Shown piece after piece: positions 53,470 through 64,000 of a stretch of DNA of 64,000 nt (positions are counted from its first letter, which is position 1; every line of letters starts with the position of its first letter). The notes under the pieces were generated by a model. That model was not told the origin of the DNA, ran no database searches, and worked only from the letters and a program-made list of their open reading frames with translations. The DNA is taken from the NCBI GenBank assembly GCA_031841125.1, contig CM063114.1:31069266-31133265 (forward strand), read 5' to 3'. Made by a program: the position numbers and the translations under genes. The stretch comes from Acanthococcus lagerstroemiae (Eukaryota; Arthropoda; Insecta; Hemiptera; Eriococcidae).

Positions 53470-54640
53470 TTCAGAATCTACCAGCAATACAACTTCTTGT
53501 TATTCTTTCAATTTTGCGAACTAGCATTTCTTTGGAAGGAGTATCTTGCTCATCTTCCTCATGCTTTGGAAAAAATATCAATTTGATTTCAATACCTTAC
53601 ATATCACATGATATTTATCTTTTCAACTGTCTTTCAAGGAAAACGAGGTGTATAGTGTAACCTGACCATCAAAACGAGTGCACTGTGTAACCATATTAAG
53701 TGCATTAATCGATCGAGATAAGTGCACAACTTATTCAAGATGAATTCAGAGTTCGCATAAGAATCAGCACATACCTCCAGTTCCGAGTAATTCTGTCTGT
53801 TTCGGCCATTAACGTTTCTTTTGGACGAAGAATATTCCTCATCTACTTCACGTATATGTTATAAAAAGAATTTTGGTTTGGTCTTAATGTCCTTCGTCAG
53901 ATGATATGATGTTTCTCTTCAAATGGCTGCTCTAAAAAAGGACTGCGTGTAACCATATTGAGTGTATTAGGCAGCAGTTGTGATGCGTGCACACAACTTA
54001 CTCTAACTGAATTCAAAACTCGCCTGAATGATCACCACATACTCTCTTGTTATTCTGTCAGTTTCACCAACTGATGTTTCTTTGGAAAGAGAACCCCTCA
54101 TCCTCCTCAGATTTGGCTCGGGGAGAATTTCGGTTTGATTTGAATACCCTACATTTCACATATCTGCTTCAAAAGGAGAAAAGTGCACGAGAGCACAACC
54201 TAACCGAACCAAGTGCTCCAGTGTGACCACACTGAGCGTATTATTTGACCAAAATGAATGCAAAACTTATTCAACATGAATTCCGAGCTTGCATAAATGA
54301 TCGATACATAACTCTATTCTTTTGTTGTTCTGTCAAAGTCGCCAGCTAGCATTTCTTTAGAAGGCGAGTTTTTTTCGCTTCCTTACGTATGCTTCAGAAA
54401 GAATTTCGATTTTGTGCGAACATCATAGCCAGATTTTATGGTGTTTGTCTTCCGGTGTGTCTGCTTGAAAAAGATTTAAAAAAGATTGTATGACGTTTGT
54501 CTCCATATTTCTGCTTCAAAAGACAGTATGGAAAGTGTATGAGGCACAACTCTGTCATAGCGCGTGCACAGTGTAACCACATTGAGCGTATCACCTGATT
54601 AACTTACTCAACATGAGTGCACAACTGACACAAAAAGATT
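53470..54640 (+). repeat. Tandem array, four diverged units of about 255-295 bp
   Basis: CTTGTTATTCTxTCAxTTTxGC, then AACTxxxxTTTCTTTGGA, occurs near 53,493, 53,790, 54,045 and 54,322. Each unit continues with CTCATCxTCCTC, TTTGGxxTGATTT, CATATCTGCTTCAAA, GTGCACxGTGTAACCAxATTGAG and ACTTAxTCAAxATGAATTCAxAxCTxxCATAA. It ends just before the RTE-like element at 54,665. Non-coding. Confidence 0.75.
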
Positions 54641-54664
54641 AGTACATATTATCTAATCTGACGG

Positions 54665-57476
54665 ATGAACTGCCCAGTAAAGCCTGGTCAGCAAAGGCAG
54701 TCACTACCAAACCTCCTGACCATAGCTACGTTCAATGCTTGTACCCTAAAAGACCCTGAGAGAATAATAGAACTCGAAAATGCCATCAACCAGTCAGAAA
54801 TTCAGATTTTGGGATTAGCAGAAATAAGAAGACCAGGGGAAAAAATAATTAGAACTAAGGAAGGAAACACCCTTTGTTATATAGGGAACGACAGCGGACA
54901 AAGAAAGGTAGGTTTTTGAATAAATAGAAAATGAGGACATTCATTGATAGAATTCAGGGGATACTCCGACAGAGTAGCAAGACTAAAATTAGAACTAAAA
55001 AAAGGTAAATATCTGTAAATTTAATCCAGGTGTACGCACCAACATCAACATCATCGGAAGAAGAGTGCGAGAAATTTTACGATGAATTGACCCCAATTAT
55101 TCACGAAAAAAGAGATAACGCAAAAAATATAACGTTAATTATGGGAGACTTCAATAGTCAAGTCGGAAAAAGAAAGGAAAACCAAAGAAACATAGGCCCA
55201 CATAATTACGGAAATAGAAACGAACAAGGGGAAGACTAGTGAGATGGTGTCAAGAGAATAATTTAAAGGTAGTCAACCCATTCTTTAAGAAAAGAAAGGG
55301 AAAATTATGGACATGACTAGCGCCAAACGAGGAATATAAAAGTCAAATAGACTATATCCTAGCTCCGATGGACCAGAAAAACATAAAAAAGTCGGTAAAA
55401 TATCAAAGTGGTAAATAACCTAAAATTCGTATCGAATCACCGGCCGCTACAAATAGAAATCAAGTTTCCGAAAAATAAGGGGTACGACCCATGGAGTATG
55501 GAAGGAAATAGCATAGGGTACAAACACGAACTCGCCCAAACAGTCAAAAGATATACATGGGCGATCGAAACGGAGGTAGACATGATATGGGAGCAACTTG
55601 CTGAAGCAATAAACTCAGCAACACAGAAATCTAAAATTCACAAACTCCAAAATAAAAAAGAGAAAGTTTCCAAAGAAATACGAGACCTAATTGAAAAAAG
55701 GGAAAAAATAAGAAACAAAAAACACAAAGACGCTAAAGAAAAAATAGAACTTCGAGAACTATGTAAATTAACAAAGAAGAAACTAAGAGATTTCAGAAAC
55801 GAACAAAGTAATATTCAAATACAACGAATTCTAGACTCGACCAATAGCACTAAATTCATCAGAAATATCTCTTCCCTGGGTAACTACTAGATGAACTATT
55901 TGTGGCAGTTTCTATAAAAAGGGGTAAATTTGTCGATCAGTCGAAGTCTTAGAAAACGCGAAAAAAGAAAAACAAAATTTTTTGGTCGAAACAATCAATT
56001 TTGAGATTTTGGTCAATTTATATAGAAAAAACATCGCAATAACGAAGAGACAAAATTTACGGGTGTGAGAGAGATGAGGGAGAGAGAGAGAGACAGCGAA
56101 TTATGAAAGAGAATGAGAAAAGAATGCGAATGTCTGCGTCGCTTCTTCGCTGTTTTTCGGAGCTCACGAATAAATCCGATGTTCTGAACTGTTACCACGT
56201 AGAAGAGCGAAAAATTACCTTTCCAACAAGCCCTCGTTGAGGCTAGTTGAGGCTGGTAACGTAACTCCGTGGGGAGTTATGGCCGTTTGAAGGAGTGGGA
56301 GAAAAAGGTGTGTCTAACTTTAGACGCGTTTTTCTCGAGAACATGTTTTCGCGCGTTCTTGTTACCCTCATCTCTGACTGCTTGTATCTCCGCAAAGAAA
56401 AACGCTACAGATCTTGCCGATAGCTCCTTGGGACGGGTATTCATTCCTCTATTACGTACTATCCGTAACTCAAAATTCATTGGGTCGACAAAGTTATCCC
56501 TTTTTATAGAAATTGCCACATTATGGAAGACGATAACAAATACAAATATTACGAAAGAGGAGAGATAAATTGAATAGCAACAGAATTTTATGCAAAATCA
56601 TACAAAAGGCAAGAAAAAGAATAAATTAGAGCTAAAAATAACGGAGGACTTAACGGAACCATACTTTCTGGAGAGGGAAATTGAAAGTATAACGAGTAGA
56701 CTAAAACCAAAAAAAGCCCCAGGGGGCGATAGAATAATAAATGAACAAATAAAATACGGAGGGAAAATATGAAATAAAATTCTGGTGTCCCTGTTTAATA
56801 AAATTTTAGATACAAAAACAATTCCAAAACAATGGGGACGCTCAGATATACTATTAATTTTTAAAAAAAGGTAACAAACACAAAATAGAAAATTACAGAC
56901 CCATATCACTTAGTCCAACAGTTTCAAAAATTTTCACAAAACTTATTGAATCAAGAATAAGAGGAAATCGATGCACAGCAGCCAAGAGAGCAAGCGGGCT
57001 TCCGCAGGGGGTTCTTCACAATTGACCACCTCCACACTATTAGACTTTTGATAGAAAAGAGGTGCGAGTATCAGTTTGATCTCCACCTGGTTTTTATAGA
57101 TTGCACAAAAACTTTCAACAGCCTAAATCATAATTTCATGCTCAAAGCTTTACTAAATCAAGGCGTACCAAAAACATTCGTAAAATTGATTCAAAACCTA
57201 TATAAAAACTTAGAAGGAAGAATTATTACAGATATATCGGGAGAATATTTTAAAATCGAAAAAGGGATAAAGCAAGGAGACCCACTCTCGCCGACACTGT
57301 TCACCTGTGCTCTAGAAGAGATGTTTAGGAACTTAGACTGGTCCAAGAAAGGAATAAATATAAACGAAGAATATCTTAATAACATCCGGTTTGCCGATGA
57401 TGTTGTTCTGATAGGGAAAAATAAAGAAGAAATACAACAGATGATCGTGGAACTTAAATTTTCCGTATTCTCGTAA
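54665..57476 (+). pseudogene. RTE-like non-LTR retrotransposon ORF (endonuclease + RT), degenerate
   Basis: Domain order is intact but scattered over frames. Endonuclease: LTIATFNACTL and LGLAEIRRPG (54,665-54,919), VYAPTSTSSEEE and IMGDFNSQVGKR (55,030-55,239), then KSQIDYIL and SNHRPLQIEIKF (to about 55,460). Linker: Lys/Glu-rich helix to 55,890. RT: ATEFYAKSYKR, LKPKKAPGGDRI, a KIENYRPISLSPTVSKIF block, LVFIDCTKTFNSL (motif A), IEKGIKQGDPLSPTLFTCAL and NNIRFADDVVLIG (motif C, near 57,390). The LEEMFRNLDW-x-KKGI spacing before FADD is RTE-like. At least four stops or frameshifts plus a nested MITE. Sequence after 57,476 is unrelated, so the thumb and 3'UTR are missing. Confidence 0.85.
55901..56520. 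mobile_element. MITE with ~40-bp imperfect inverted ends, inserted in the RTE-like ORF, 620 bp
   Basis: The left end TGTGGCAGTTTCTATAAAAA, continuing GGGGTAAATTTGTCGA, is the inverse of the right end ending TATAGAAATTGCCACA, with about four mismatches. The flanking duplication is only two or three bases (TT or ATT), so the superfamily is unclear. Removing the insert brings together the RTE-like linker reading before 55,900 and after 56,521. Inside is a GA microsatellite (56,067-56,093); no transposase was seen. Confidence 0.72.
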
Positions 57477-58080
57477 AATAAACTAACCACAAGAAGTGTC
57501 ATAGAAAAACTCCAACTTTCATGTTTCAGTTTTGGTGGCCAATAACTTTTTCTTTTTCTTTGCTGATTCATACGTACAGTAAATAGCATATGTAGTACAT
57601 GAATGGGTTGCTTTGTCACTTAACGTGGTCTAAGTAATTACTTTCTGTGTTATGAACAAAAAAAAATGTACTACAAACATTTCCTATTTCTTCATCTGAC
57701 CAGGGAAACCCCCCCCCCCGCCCAAAAAACGAATATGAAGAATCTTCTTCACCAAAATGGCCGCACGACACCCCTGTTAATCCGAAATCTTACATAAGAG
57801 GACAGTGCTTCTTTAATGTGCATGCTAGTAACTTCGTCGTAAGTAAATGTACCAGTATACTTAATCGACTGATTGAATTGCGAATGATTGTTCTAGAGAA
57901 CCAGTGAGCGTGGCTATTTTACTGTAAGTATTCGTTTATGATCGGTATAATTTGCTTAATTTTGTTAGTATAACGTTATGAAAAATAATAAGTAAAACTT
58001 CAACTTATTAAATAGATGCTTACTTGAGAAATAAAAATATAGTATTGATAAATGAATTGATTGATAGAAATTTCTTCTTG
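57477..58080. other. Anonymous DNA
   Basis: A C run of about 12 lies at 57,709-57,720. No gene or element recognised. Confidence 0.4.
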
Positions 58081-58460
58081 TGTGCCAGTTATTGGCTAGT
58101 CAACATTGTACCAATTGTTGACCTGGTCAATAACTGGCATATTTATTTCGTTTTTCTGGGTGTTATCATTTTCACAAATAGTAATGCGATTTAAAGATTA
58201 GGGGTTAATAGTATAAATATTAAGACATGCACATCACAGAATTAAAAAAACTTGAATGGTCAATATTTGGCACGTGTGCCAATTGTTGGTTTTTAAGACC
58301 TGTTTTTAATCCTTTATATTAATGGTGCGATTTACCAACTGTTTCTCAATATTTGTAGTAGAAGAATGATATTTCCTACTGATACTAAAATATTCAATTT
58401 TTGGCATTACAGAAAGGGTGAAACTGATTTTTGAAAAAACCCGGTCAATAATTGGCACTT
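58081..58460. repeat. Inverted TTGGCA / TGCCAA motif cluster
   Basis: GTGCCAGTTATTGGC at 58,082 pairs with CAATAACTGGCAT at 58,128, making a ~60-bp stem-loop. TTGGCACGTGTGCCAA follows near 58,267 and GGTCAATAATTGGCAC near 58,443, inverse to the left end. The segment could be a small foldback element of ~380 bp, but no target duplication was found. Confidence 0.5.
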
Positions 58461-58920
58461 CCTCTTATCAATGTCAAGAACTTCAGAGAATCTCACATAT
58501 ATTGGCCCTGAGCATGAAATGTCTCTGGCCTCTGCTGATCTCTCATAGTGAGGTTTGCTGCAGAGGGAGGGTGAGAAAAATTCGTGCTGAGAGATGATTG
58601 GCATATTTTGAAAGTCTAAGCCAAATTCTAATCATCCTACTGTAAATAGTCGTTTTCTTGTAGTGCTCCTTAGAGTAATAAAATTCAATAATATTATAAT
58701 GAAAACTAAATAACGCGGGACCCCCCCCCCCCCAAAAAAAAAATCCCAATTTTCCGAAAAAAAAGCACCACCCTAACGCTAATTGCCTTTTGTCGACAAA
58801 ACTGATACAAAATTTCAGTTTTGTCAATGGAAGAAAACAAAGGAATTAGGTAAAATAGCCTTCACCTGCCTTCTTTCTTTAGTTTCGGGGACTCAGACCC
58901 TATTCCACCGCCAACCTGGA
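58461..58920. other. Anonymous DNA with long C and A runs
   Basis: A C run of about 12 followed by an A run lies at 58,721-58,742. Frames here are chance frames. Confidence 0.4.
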
Positions 58921-58952
58921 GAGATCCACCGACCCTCGCGTCGATGGATCTC
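58921..58952. other. Short GC-rich hairpin
   Basis: GAGATCCACCGAC pairs with GTCGATGGATCTC across a 6-base CCTCGC loop, with one mismatch in 13. It is an isolated structure; function unknown. No hammerhead or terminator context was recognised. Confidence 0.6.
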
Positions 58953-60129
58953 CTACTATGATGTCCATCAAATACTCGAACGCACTATACTGCGGCTCGT
59001 ACGAAATATTTCCTCAACTTTAATAAACGAAGTACAAATACAAATATATAACAAGCTCGTACGAGACGGATTTCATAAAAATAATTAAAAAAGTTATCTA
59101 GTTCAATTTTTTCAGCTGACAATCAAAGTTTCAACTGTTAACAAAAAGTCCTGTATAGGGATCTCGGATGTGGTACAAGCTTTCACAACTTCCGAATGAA
59201 GACGAGACAACTTGTGTAAATTTGTTGGGTTATTAAAGCCGCATGCCGTATAACGGGTGCGACACATTTCTCAGTCTTGTCACGAAGCTCGCGCAACATC
59301 AAGTGTTGTTGATATTTTTAATCTAAAAGAAGGAAGCTGCCAGGGGGCGGATTGCGGGTGAGGATAAAAAGAAGAACACGATGGAAACAAAACCAAAACC
59401 CTCACGCCCCACCTTCTGTTCGAAGAAATATAAAATTATTCAGGTTTTTTTTTTTTTTTTTTAATTTTAAAATTCGCGTTTATTTAAAATTGAAAGACAC
59501 GTTCGCGAGGAGCAGCCGAGAGATAGAGCTTGTGGCGAACGACATTCCAGTCACGTTAGTAGAATTTTCTATCCGGTAGATTCAACATTCGAAAAAAGTG
59601 CTCTAGATGACAGGGTTCGAAATTTAAAATGCCCGGTTCGGGCAGAGCTCATTTGCAATTATTACAGACGAACTAACCGGCTGCATCGGGATTATGGAAA
59701 TGCGCGACAATTTGATGACCAGTGCAAGCATGCAAGAATTTTCAACAAATTTTCAGCCAGAGTGCCGAGACCGAACAGACGTAGCAAAGGCTATATGTTC
59801 GTTTTCAACGGATTACTCAAATATATCTTCTATTGAATGTCGATGTTTCGAATACGTAAATATTTACCTATGGTTGGTGAATCGAAGAAATACGAATAAA
59901 TGTCGCAAATAGAGAGAAATTTTGTCAACCGACCTAAACTCCAACTGCAGTCGTGAAAGCGTGGTTTCCATTTTCTTCTTCCCATTTTTGATTACCTACC
60001 AGCAGTGTAACAACCATCAAAAATTGTAATTACTTCATAAAAGGTGTACAGTCCAATTCTGTCATACCGAGCCTTCACCAGAATAAGTCATAATATAAGA
60101 CATCCCAGGGATAGACATCCAGGGATATT
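58953..60129. other. Anonymous DNA
   Basis: A T run of about 19 lies at 59,444-59,462. The 72-residue frame at 59,694-59,912 is not recognised. Confidence 0.4.
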
Positions 60130-60330
60130 GTTATTATTGCTAGAAGGAATGGTTGAGGGAAAGAACTGGAAAGGAAAACAAGGAATAAGCTCTATGAAGA
60201 GCAGATAATGAAGGATACAAAGTGTAAAATACTTCTTAGAAATGAAAAAATTAGCCCAAGAGATAAGAACAGTGGAGAGATACGACTCCTAGTCGAGAGA
60301 CTAAGGAATGTAACAACAACAGCATCCCTG
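60130..60330 (+). pseudogene. Possible LINE ORF2 C-terminal fossil
   Basis: Plus-strand pieces read GKELERKTRNKLYEEQIMKD, then after a frame change YFLEMKKLAQE. Basic segments followed by a D-x-x-x-K-x-x-x-E-M-K-x-L-A pattern are common at LINE ORF2 C-termini. The match is short and broken, with no RT motifs nearby. Confidence 0.3.
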
Positions 60331-62084
60331 AGGAAAGATTTTTTTTTAAATAAAAATTTAAAGATGTTTGAAAAAAAAACTTGATTAGATATAACCAGAA
60401 ATAACTTTACTGTGTCTCATCTTGGAACCACTAACCCTATACTCCATTCAAAAGATACTCAGGAAGTGAAAGCCTAATTTCAATTCTCATGTAATTTTGC
60501 AGTAATTCGTAATATCCATGATATCATAATTATCGACTTCAAACAAAACAAAAATATGTAATCACGTGAAATAGTTAGATCAGTGTAGCCACACCATCTA
60601 TTTGAAATATTAGTTTCTTTGCGGGAAGGGAATGATCTCATGATCACGTTCCTCTCCAGGGAGGGAAGTTATATCATGAGCCGTTAGGAAACACCAGATC
60701 GATGCTACTGAAAAATGACTCTTTCTCGAATGGTGATCTCAGTCTGTACATTTTAAATAAAATCATTTTTCACGTCGCCTTCATTCTTGTGCAATTTCTC
60801 TCTCGATTGACCAGGTGTAAATTTTTTCAAATCGCATCATCATCATGCAATCTATGTATCTGGTTTTCTTGGACTTATTAGTTTCATGGTTTACAATTTT
60901 CTGTGGCCAGGGCATTGACGATGTTTCTCAAAAATAGACCACCCTATCTATCAAACTAAAGAGCTTTAAAAGTCGAATAGTCTCACTGAACTTATCGCGA
61001 GCTATAAAAATTACTTTGAAGTTTTATACCGCCGTTCGCGTTTATATTCTCGGAGCGCGCTTCCGAACGTGTAATGGAGGTAGGTAAAAAAAGTGTAGGA
61101 ATTTTAAACCGAGAAATAGGAGTCTATTGAATACGAGCAGCGCGCAAGGGGGTAGTTAAAGGTTAAAGTACCCGCGTGTATTTAATTTATATTTCCTCTA
61201 TATAGTAGTAAACATCCTTGACCACATTTTTTCTACAGCGGGTTGTAAACTCGCCCAGTAAAATGTTATCTCGAACATTTCCCACCAAATTGTATTTAAT
61301 ATACACGGAAAATAAACGATAAACATCAAAACGATTTTACTAGAATATATTTTAAGGTTTTACTTTTATCAGTCTTTTATCAGTCTTTTATCACAATGAT
61401 TTTTTTTTAAAGTAATAGATAAGAAATTATGAAGCAGTGCAATGCAAATTTTTGGGATGGATTGCTTCTTCTTTTAATGTCTCCTTCTAAATCGTTAGAA
61501 ATCACAAACTGAGAATTTATTACGTTGAACATGTGCAGTTTTACTTATCCTTTCTTTGGGAATATTGTCAGTGAAAGAAGTCAATTTTGATTTCCACTCA
61601 GTCTTCCCTATCGCTGCTCTTTATCGTGAGTAGGGTTTCTGGTATGCGTTATTTATAATCTCGCATCAAATGACAAGTTAAGCTGGAGCTAATGGCGTCC
61701 ACAGGAGCGTGAGTGTGGCAAATGCCGTATTTTTCTCAGGGGTAGTCCCAATGGATCCCAGACATTGGAAAGTGGAATTCCTTATCAGAAACTTTTTTAA
61801 ATAAAAACTTGAAAGAAGCAAACGAGTATATGCGGCAACCCCTCTCATCGCGAATGTACATCTTTGTATCAACTGTCCTGCCGGGCTACTTTCTGCGTAG
61901 CGCGATACCAGCGTCTAACAAACGTGTTTTGCCTCTTGCATACCTGTATATCCGGTACGTGATCTTTTCAATACCGCGTTCTTCTTCTTATTATTCAAAT
62001 GACTCACACTTCTTTTTCTACCTCTTTCGGCCAGGTAGGACATCCGTTTAGTTTAGTTAGAGCTCCGTATACTTCGTGTAAGTA
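60331..62084. other. Anonymous DNA
   Basis: No recognised gene, RNA or element. The 61.0-61.3 kb segment is non-repetitive and may be unique host sequence. Confidence 0.4.
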
Positions 62085-62205
62085 CGATTGTCCGCCATTT
62101 TGATTTCAGCCGTGCCCGTGGATGCCGAATCGGACTACGCGGAGCGTAACGCGTGTTTAATTCGGCATCGACGGGTGCGGTTGGATTCAAAATGGCGGAA
62201 GATCG
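62085..62205. mobile_element. Foldback MITE (CCGCCATTTTGA family), 121 bp
   Basis: CGATTGTCCGCCATTTTGAT, continuing TTCAGCCGTGCCCGTGGATG, CCGAAT, is mirrored by ATTCGGCATCGACGGGTGCG, continuing GTTGGATTCAAAATGGCGGA, AGATCG. Arms are about 46 bp with few mismatches and the loop ~28 bp. It shares CCGCCATTTTGA at the same position in its arms with the element at 24,759-24,917. Much richer in CpG than its surroundings. Confidence 0.8.
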
Positions 62206-62887
62206 AACTCTCCTATCTAGCGCTTTAGTTTAGTTACAGTTTTGAAGCTTAGCACTTACAAGATCTGCCTTTACTGTTGATCGTCAATACTCGTTCACGC
62301 ACTTTTTCTACATACTCCCGATTTTTTGATTTCGATTGCCCTGGCTTTGGTCCGGACTGAACACTTCTCGTAAAATTACTGAACATTCCCGCATATGCTT
62401 TCTAACAGTGACATCAATTTTATACATTTTTATTGGTAACATTTGTTATTTGTCCACCCCCTCTGTGGAGATCTCTCGGTTCTTACTTTTTACCTAGTTT
62501 CCTATCAAAGTCTCTTTGCAAAATTACTCCATGTGTATTTCTGCAGTTGATGTTCCCTGCGAATTTCAAACCATCATATCTTTCTACTTAGACATTATCT
62601 ATCTATTCATCATTGCGGCAACAATCAACACGTAACCAACCCATCGATTACTTTTCAGATATAGAAGTAAAGCTACTTGCTTACCTACACAATACACGTC
62701 TATTATCGCTGACCTGGGGTTCTTACTTGAATATTATTTTGATTTATGAGGTACTCTGTGAAAAAGGTAGTATATGTCGGAAAAGTGAATTGTGCTCTAC
62801 AGCACAAAATGTGTTTTCAAGTTGGCAATACCGTTTTTCGGATTTCAACAGAAACTGCTTCTAGACATGCCTGGTGCGGTGTCAAAC
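62206..62887. other. Anonymous DNA
   Basis: The 83-residue frame at 62,613-62,864 is not recognised. Nothing else supported. Confidence 0.4.
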
Positions 62888-62980
62888 CAGGGGCGAAACT
62901 ATAGGGAGTGTGGGGTTGGAACACCCCTCCCCAATGATTTGGCAGTCGGAAAATTTTGAAACTGTTTATTTGAATTTATT
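62888..62980 (+). mobile_element. hAT-like MITE left end, relative of the 37.2-kb element
   Basis: CAGGGGCGAAACTATAGGG with GGTTGGAACACCCCTCCCC resembles CAGGGGCGTAGCCACGGGG with GGTGAACACCCCTTCCC at 37,212. ATTTGGCAGTCGGAAAAT then CTGTTTATTTGAATTT recurs as ATTTGGCAGACGGCAAAG then CTGTTCATTTGAATTT at about 63,853-63,898. The matching right terminus was not found before the window ends. Confidence 0.55.
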
Positions 62981-64000
62981 TTTTATAAATGTTTGTTTAT
63001 TTATTTTTCAATTAAAAAAATATTTCGATAAAAAATCGGCAAATTTCTAAGTTTTTAAAAATTTTGTCGAATTTTTAGTTTTTATGAAATATTTTTCGGT
63101 AGATTTTTCTTCTCCACCTTCCCAAACTAAAAGTCAAATTTCTTTTCTGAAAATGGAGTACCCTGGACTCATGTCAGAGACTAGTCAGTTAAAAGCCGAA
63201 GATTTCAAGCTGAGTATCGAAAGTTATCTGAAAGGTTAAAAAAAGCTGAAATGTGGAAGACATTTCGAAAATCTGAAAGTCGATAGCAAACGTTGAATTT
63301 CGAATTTTAATGACTATTTTGTTTTTACTAGATTCTCTGTTTGACCCAGGGCCTAAAATTTGAGAAAGTTGAACATTTTATTAAAATCTAAAAGTTGAAA
63401 GCAAAAGACTTATTTTCCAATGTCACAAGCTGAATCCGATAGCAAATGTTCTATTGTTTAATTTACGGGTTTTGGTCCTAGTGAATATAGGAGGGAAATT
63501 TAGTCTGGAACGAAAGTCAAAACTCCATTTGTTTTTTCCATAAGAATGAAAGAGAGCTTGTGGCACGGATGCCCCTAACCCGATCGACCTGTAACTTTGT
63601 AGTTTTTTTTTTTAAATAATGAATTAATTTATTTTATTGAAACCAATTTAGGAGACGAATCAGAGGAAATGCAGAAAAAAAAGATCACCAAGAGTAAATA
63701 ATGACCACCTTAATGTGTAAAGGAAGTTGTGTGTTCCTCTCAAGTGTTCCTAACATCCTTCCAGCTTACCCTCCCAGTCTAGGGTATGTTCATGTGCACA
63801 AATGTGAGTGCTTGGGAGATAAGGTTCCAATCTGAATCTGCAAACACCCCCAGTAATTTGGCAGACGGCAAAGTTGGGAACTGTTCATTTGAATTTCTCA
63901 TTTTCTAAGACCGTTTGTTTGTTTGTTTGTTTGTTTATTTATTATTATTTTTTTCAATTAAGAAATCGGCAAATTTTCAAATTTAAAAAAAATGTTGGTG
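62981..64000. other. AT-rich DNA with partial internal duplication, no gene
   Basis: 63,845-63,900 is a diverged direct copy of 62,922-62,978, so part of the element at 62,888 is duplicated. A (GTTT)n microsatellite lies at 63,912-63,940. No coding sequence recognised. Confidence 0.45.

Noticed and set aside
1..64000. Bacterial-style features: operons, Shine-Dalgarno sites, CRISPR arrays, riboswitches
   Set aside because: Composition, repeat content and eukaryotic transposons exclude a prokaryotic window. Tandem arrays here have no spacer structure.

Overview
The window looks like AT-rich, repeat-dominated nuclear DNA from an arthropod, most likely an insect. The transposon content fits this: several non-LTR retrotransposon lineages (R1-like, RTE-like and others), a DD34D mariner, hAT elements with 8-bp target duplications, pogo/Tigger-like elements and tRNA-headed SINE candidates. 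There are no bacterial operons, ribosome binding sites or CRISPR arrays. I found no host protein-coding gene I could name. Most open frames are short chance frames in AT-rich DNA, and every recognisable protein domain belongs to a mobile element. The window is probably intergenic or inside very large introns. The species was not identified.

Layout, 0-18 kb: weak repeats and a palindrome-rich candidate element (0.3-1.7 kb); a degenerate ~135-bp tandem array (5.3-6.4 kb); a hAT-like MITE (6.7-7.1 kb); a foldback element (10.1-10.3 kb); an 84-bp tandem repeat with an inverted partner (11.1-11.7 kb); a 5'-truncated R1-like retrotransposon with a perfect 14-bp target duplication (12.5-14.2 kb) and a second 3' fragment of the same family beside it (14.76-15.1 kb); a CpG-richer stretch ending in a consensus splice donor (15.7-16.9 kb); a pogo-like MITE (17.4-18.2 kb).

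18-32 kb: seven ~300-bp tandem units (18.6-21.4 kb) interrupted by a hAT element with a perfect 8-bp duplication; a LINE endonuclease fossil (21.5-22.0 kb); a ~80/160-bp satellite (24.4-26.35 kb) that hosts a foldback element and an R1-type fragment; further MITEs; and a LINE reverse-transcriptase fossil abutted by a tRNA-headed SINE candidate (31.1-32.0 kb).

32-47 kb: a hAT MITE; CR1/Jockey-like and RTE-like LINE fossils (35.1-37.8 kb), the latter carrying nested MITEs; a 2.7-kb hAT-type element (40.76-43.46 kb) whose transposase frame is split by a second, 1-kb hAT element (removing it reconnects the frame); another LINE tail; and a pogo/Tigger-like element (45.3-46.3 kb).

47-64 kb: a long AT-rich minisatellite (47.5-50.9 kb) that has taken up at least five insertions; a mariner with perfect 27-bp inverted ends but a deleted, mutated transposase (51.1-52.1 kb); a primer-binding-site-like motif next to a strong hairpin (53.2-53.35 kb); a ~275-bp tandem array (53.5-54.6 kb); an RTE-like LINE carrying endonuclease and reverse transcriptase but broken by stops, frameshifts and a nested MITE (54.7-57.5 kb); then mostly anonymous DNA with one more foldback element (62.1 kb).

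The genes do not form a pathway. The information here is in the nesting order and insertion boundaries of the elements, in dispersed families with several copies within 64 kb, and in four unrelated tandem arrays. I see no sign of a novel multi-gene system.
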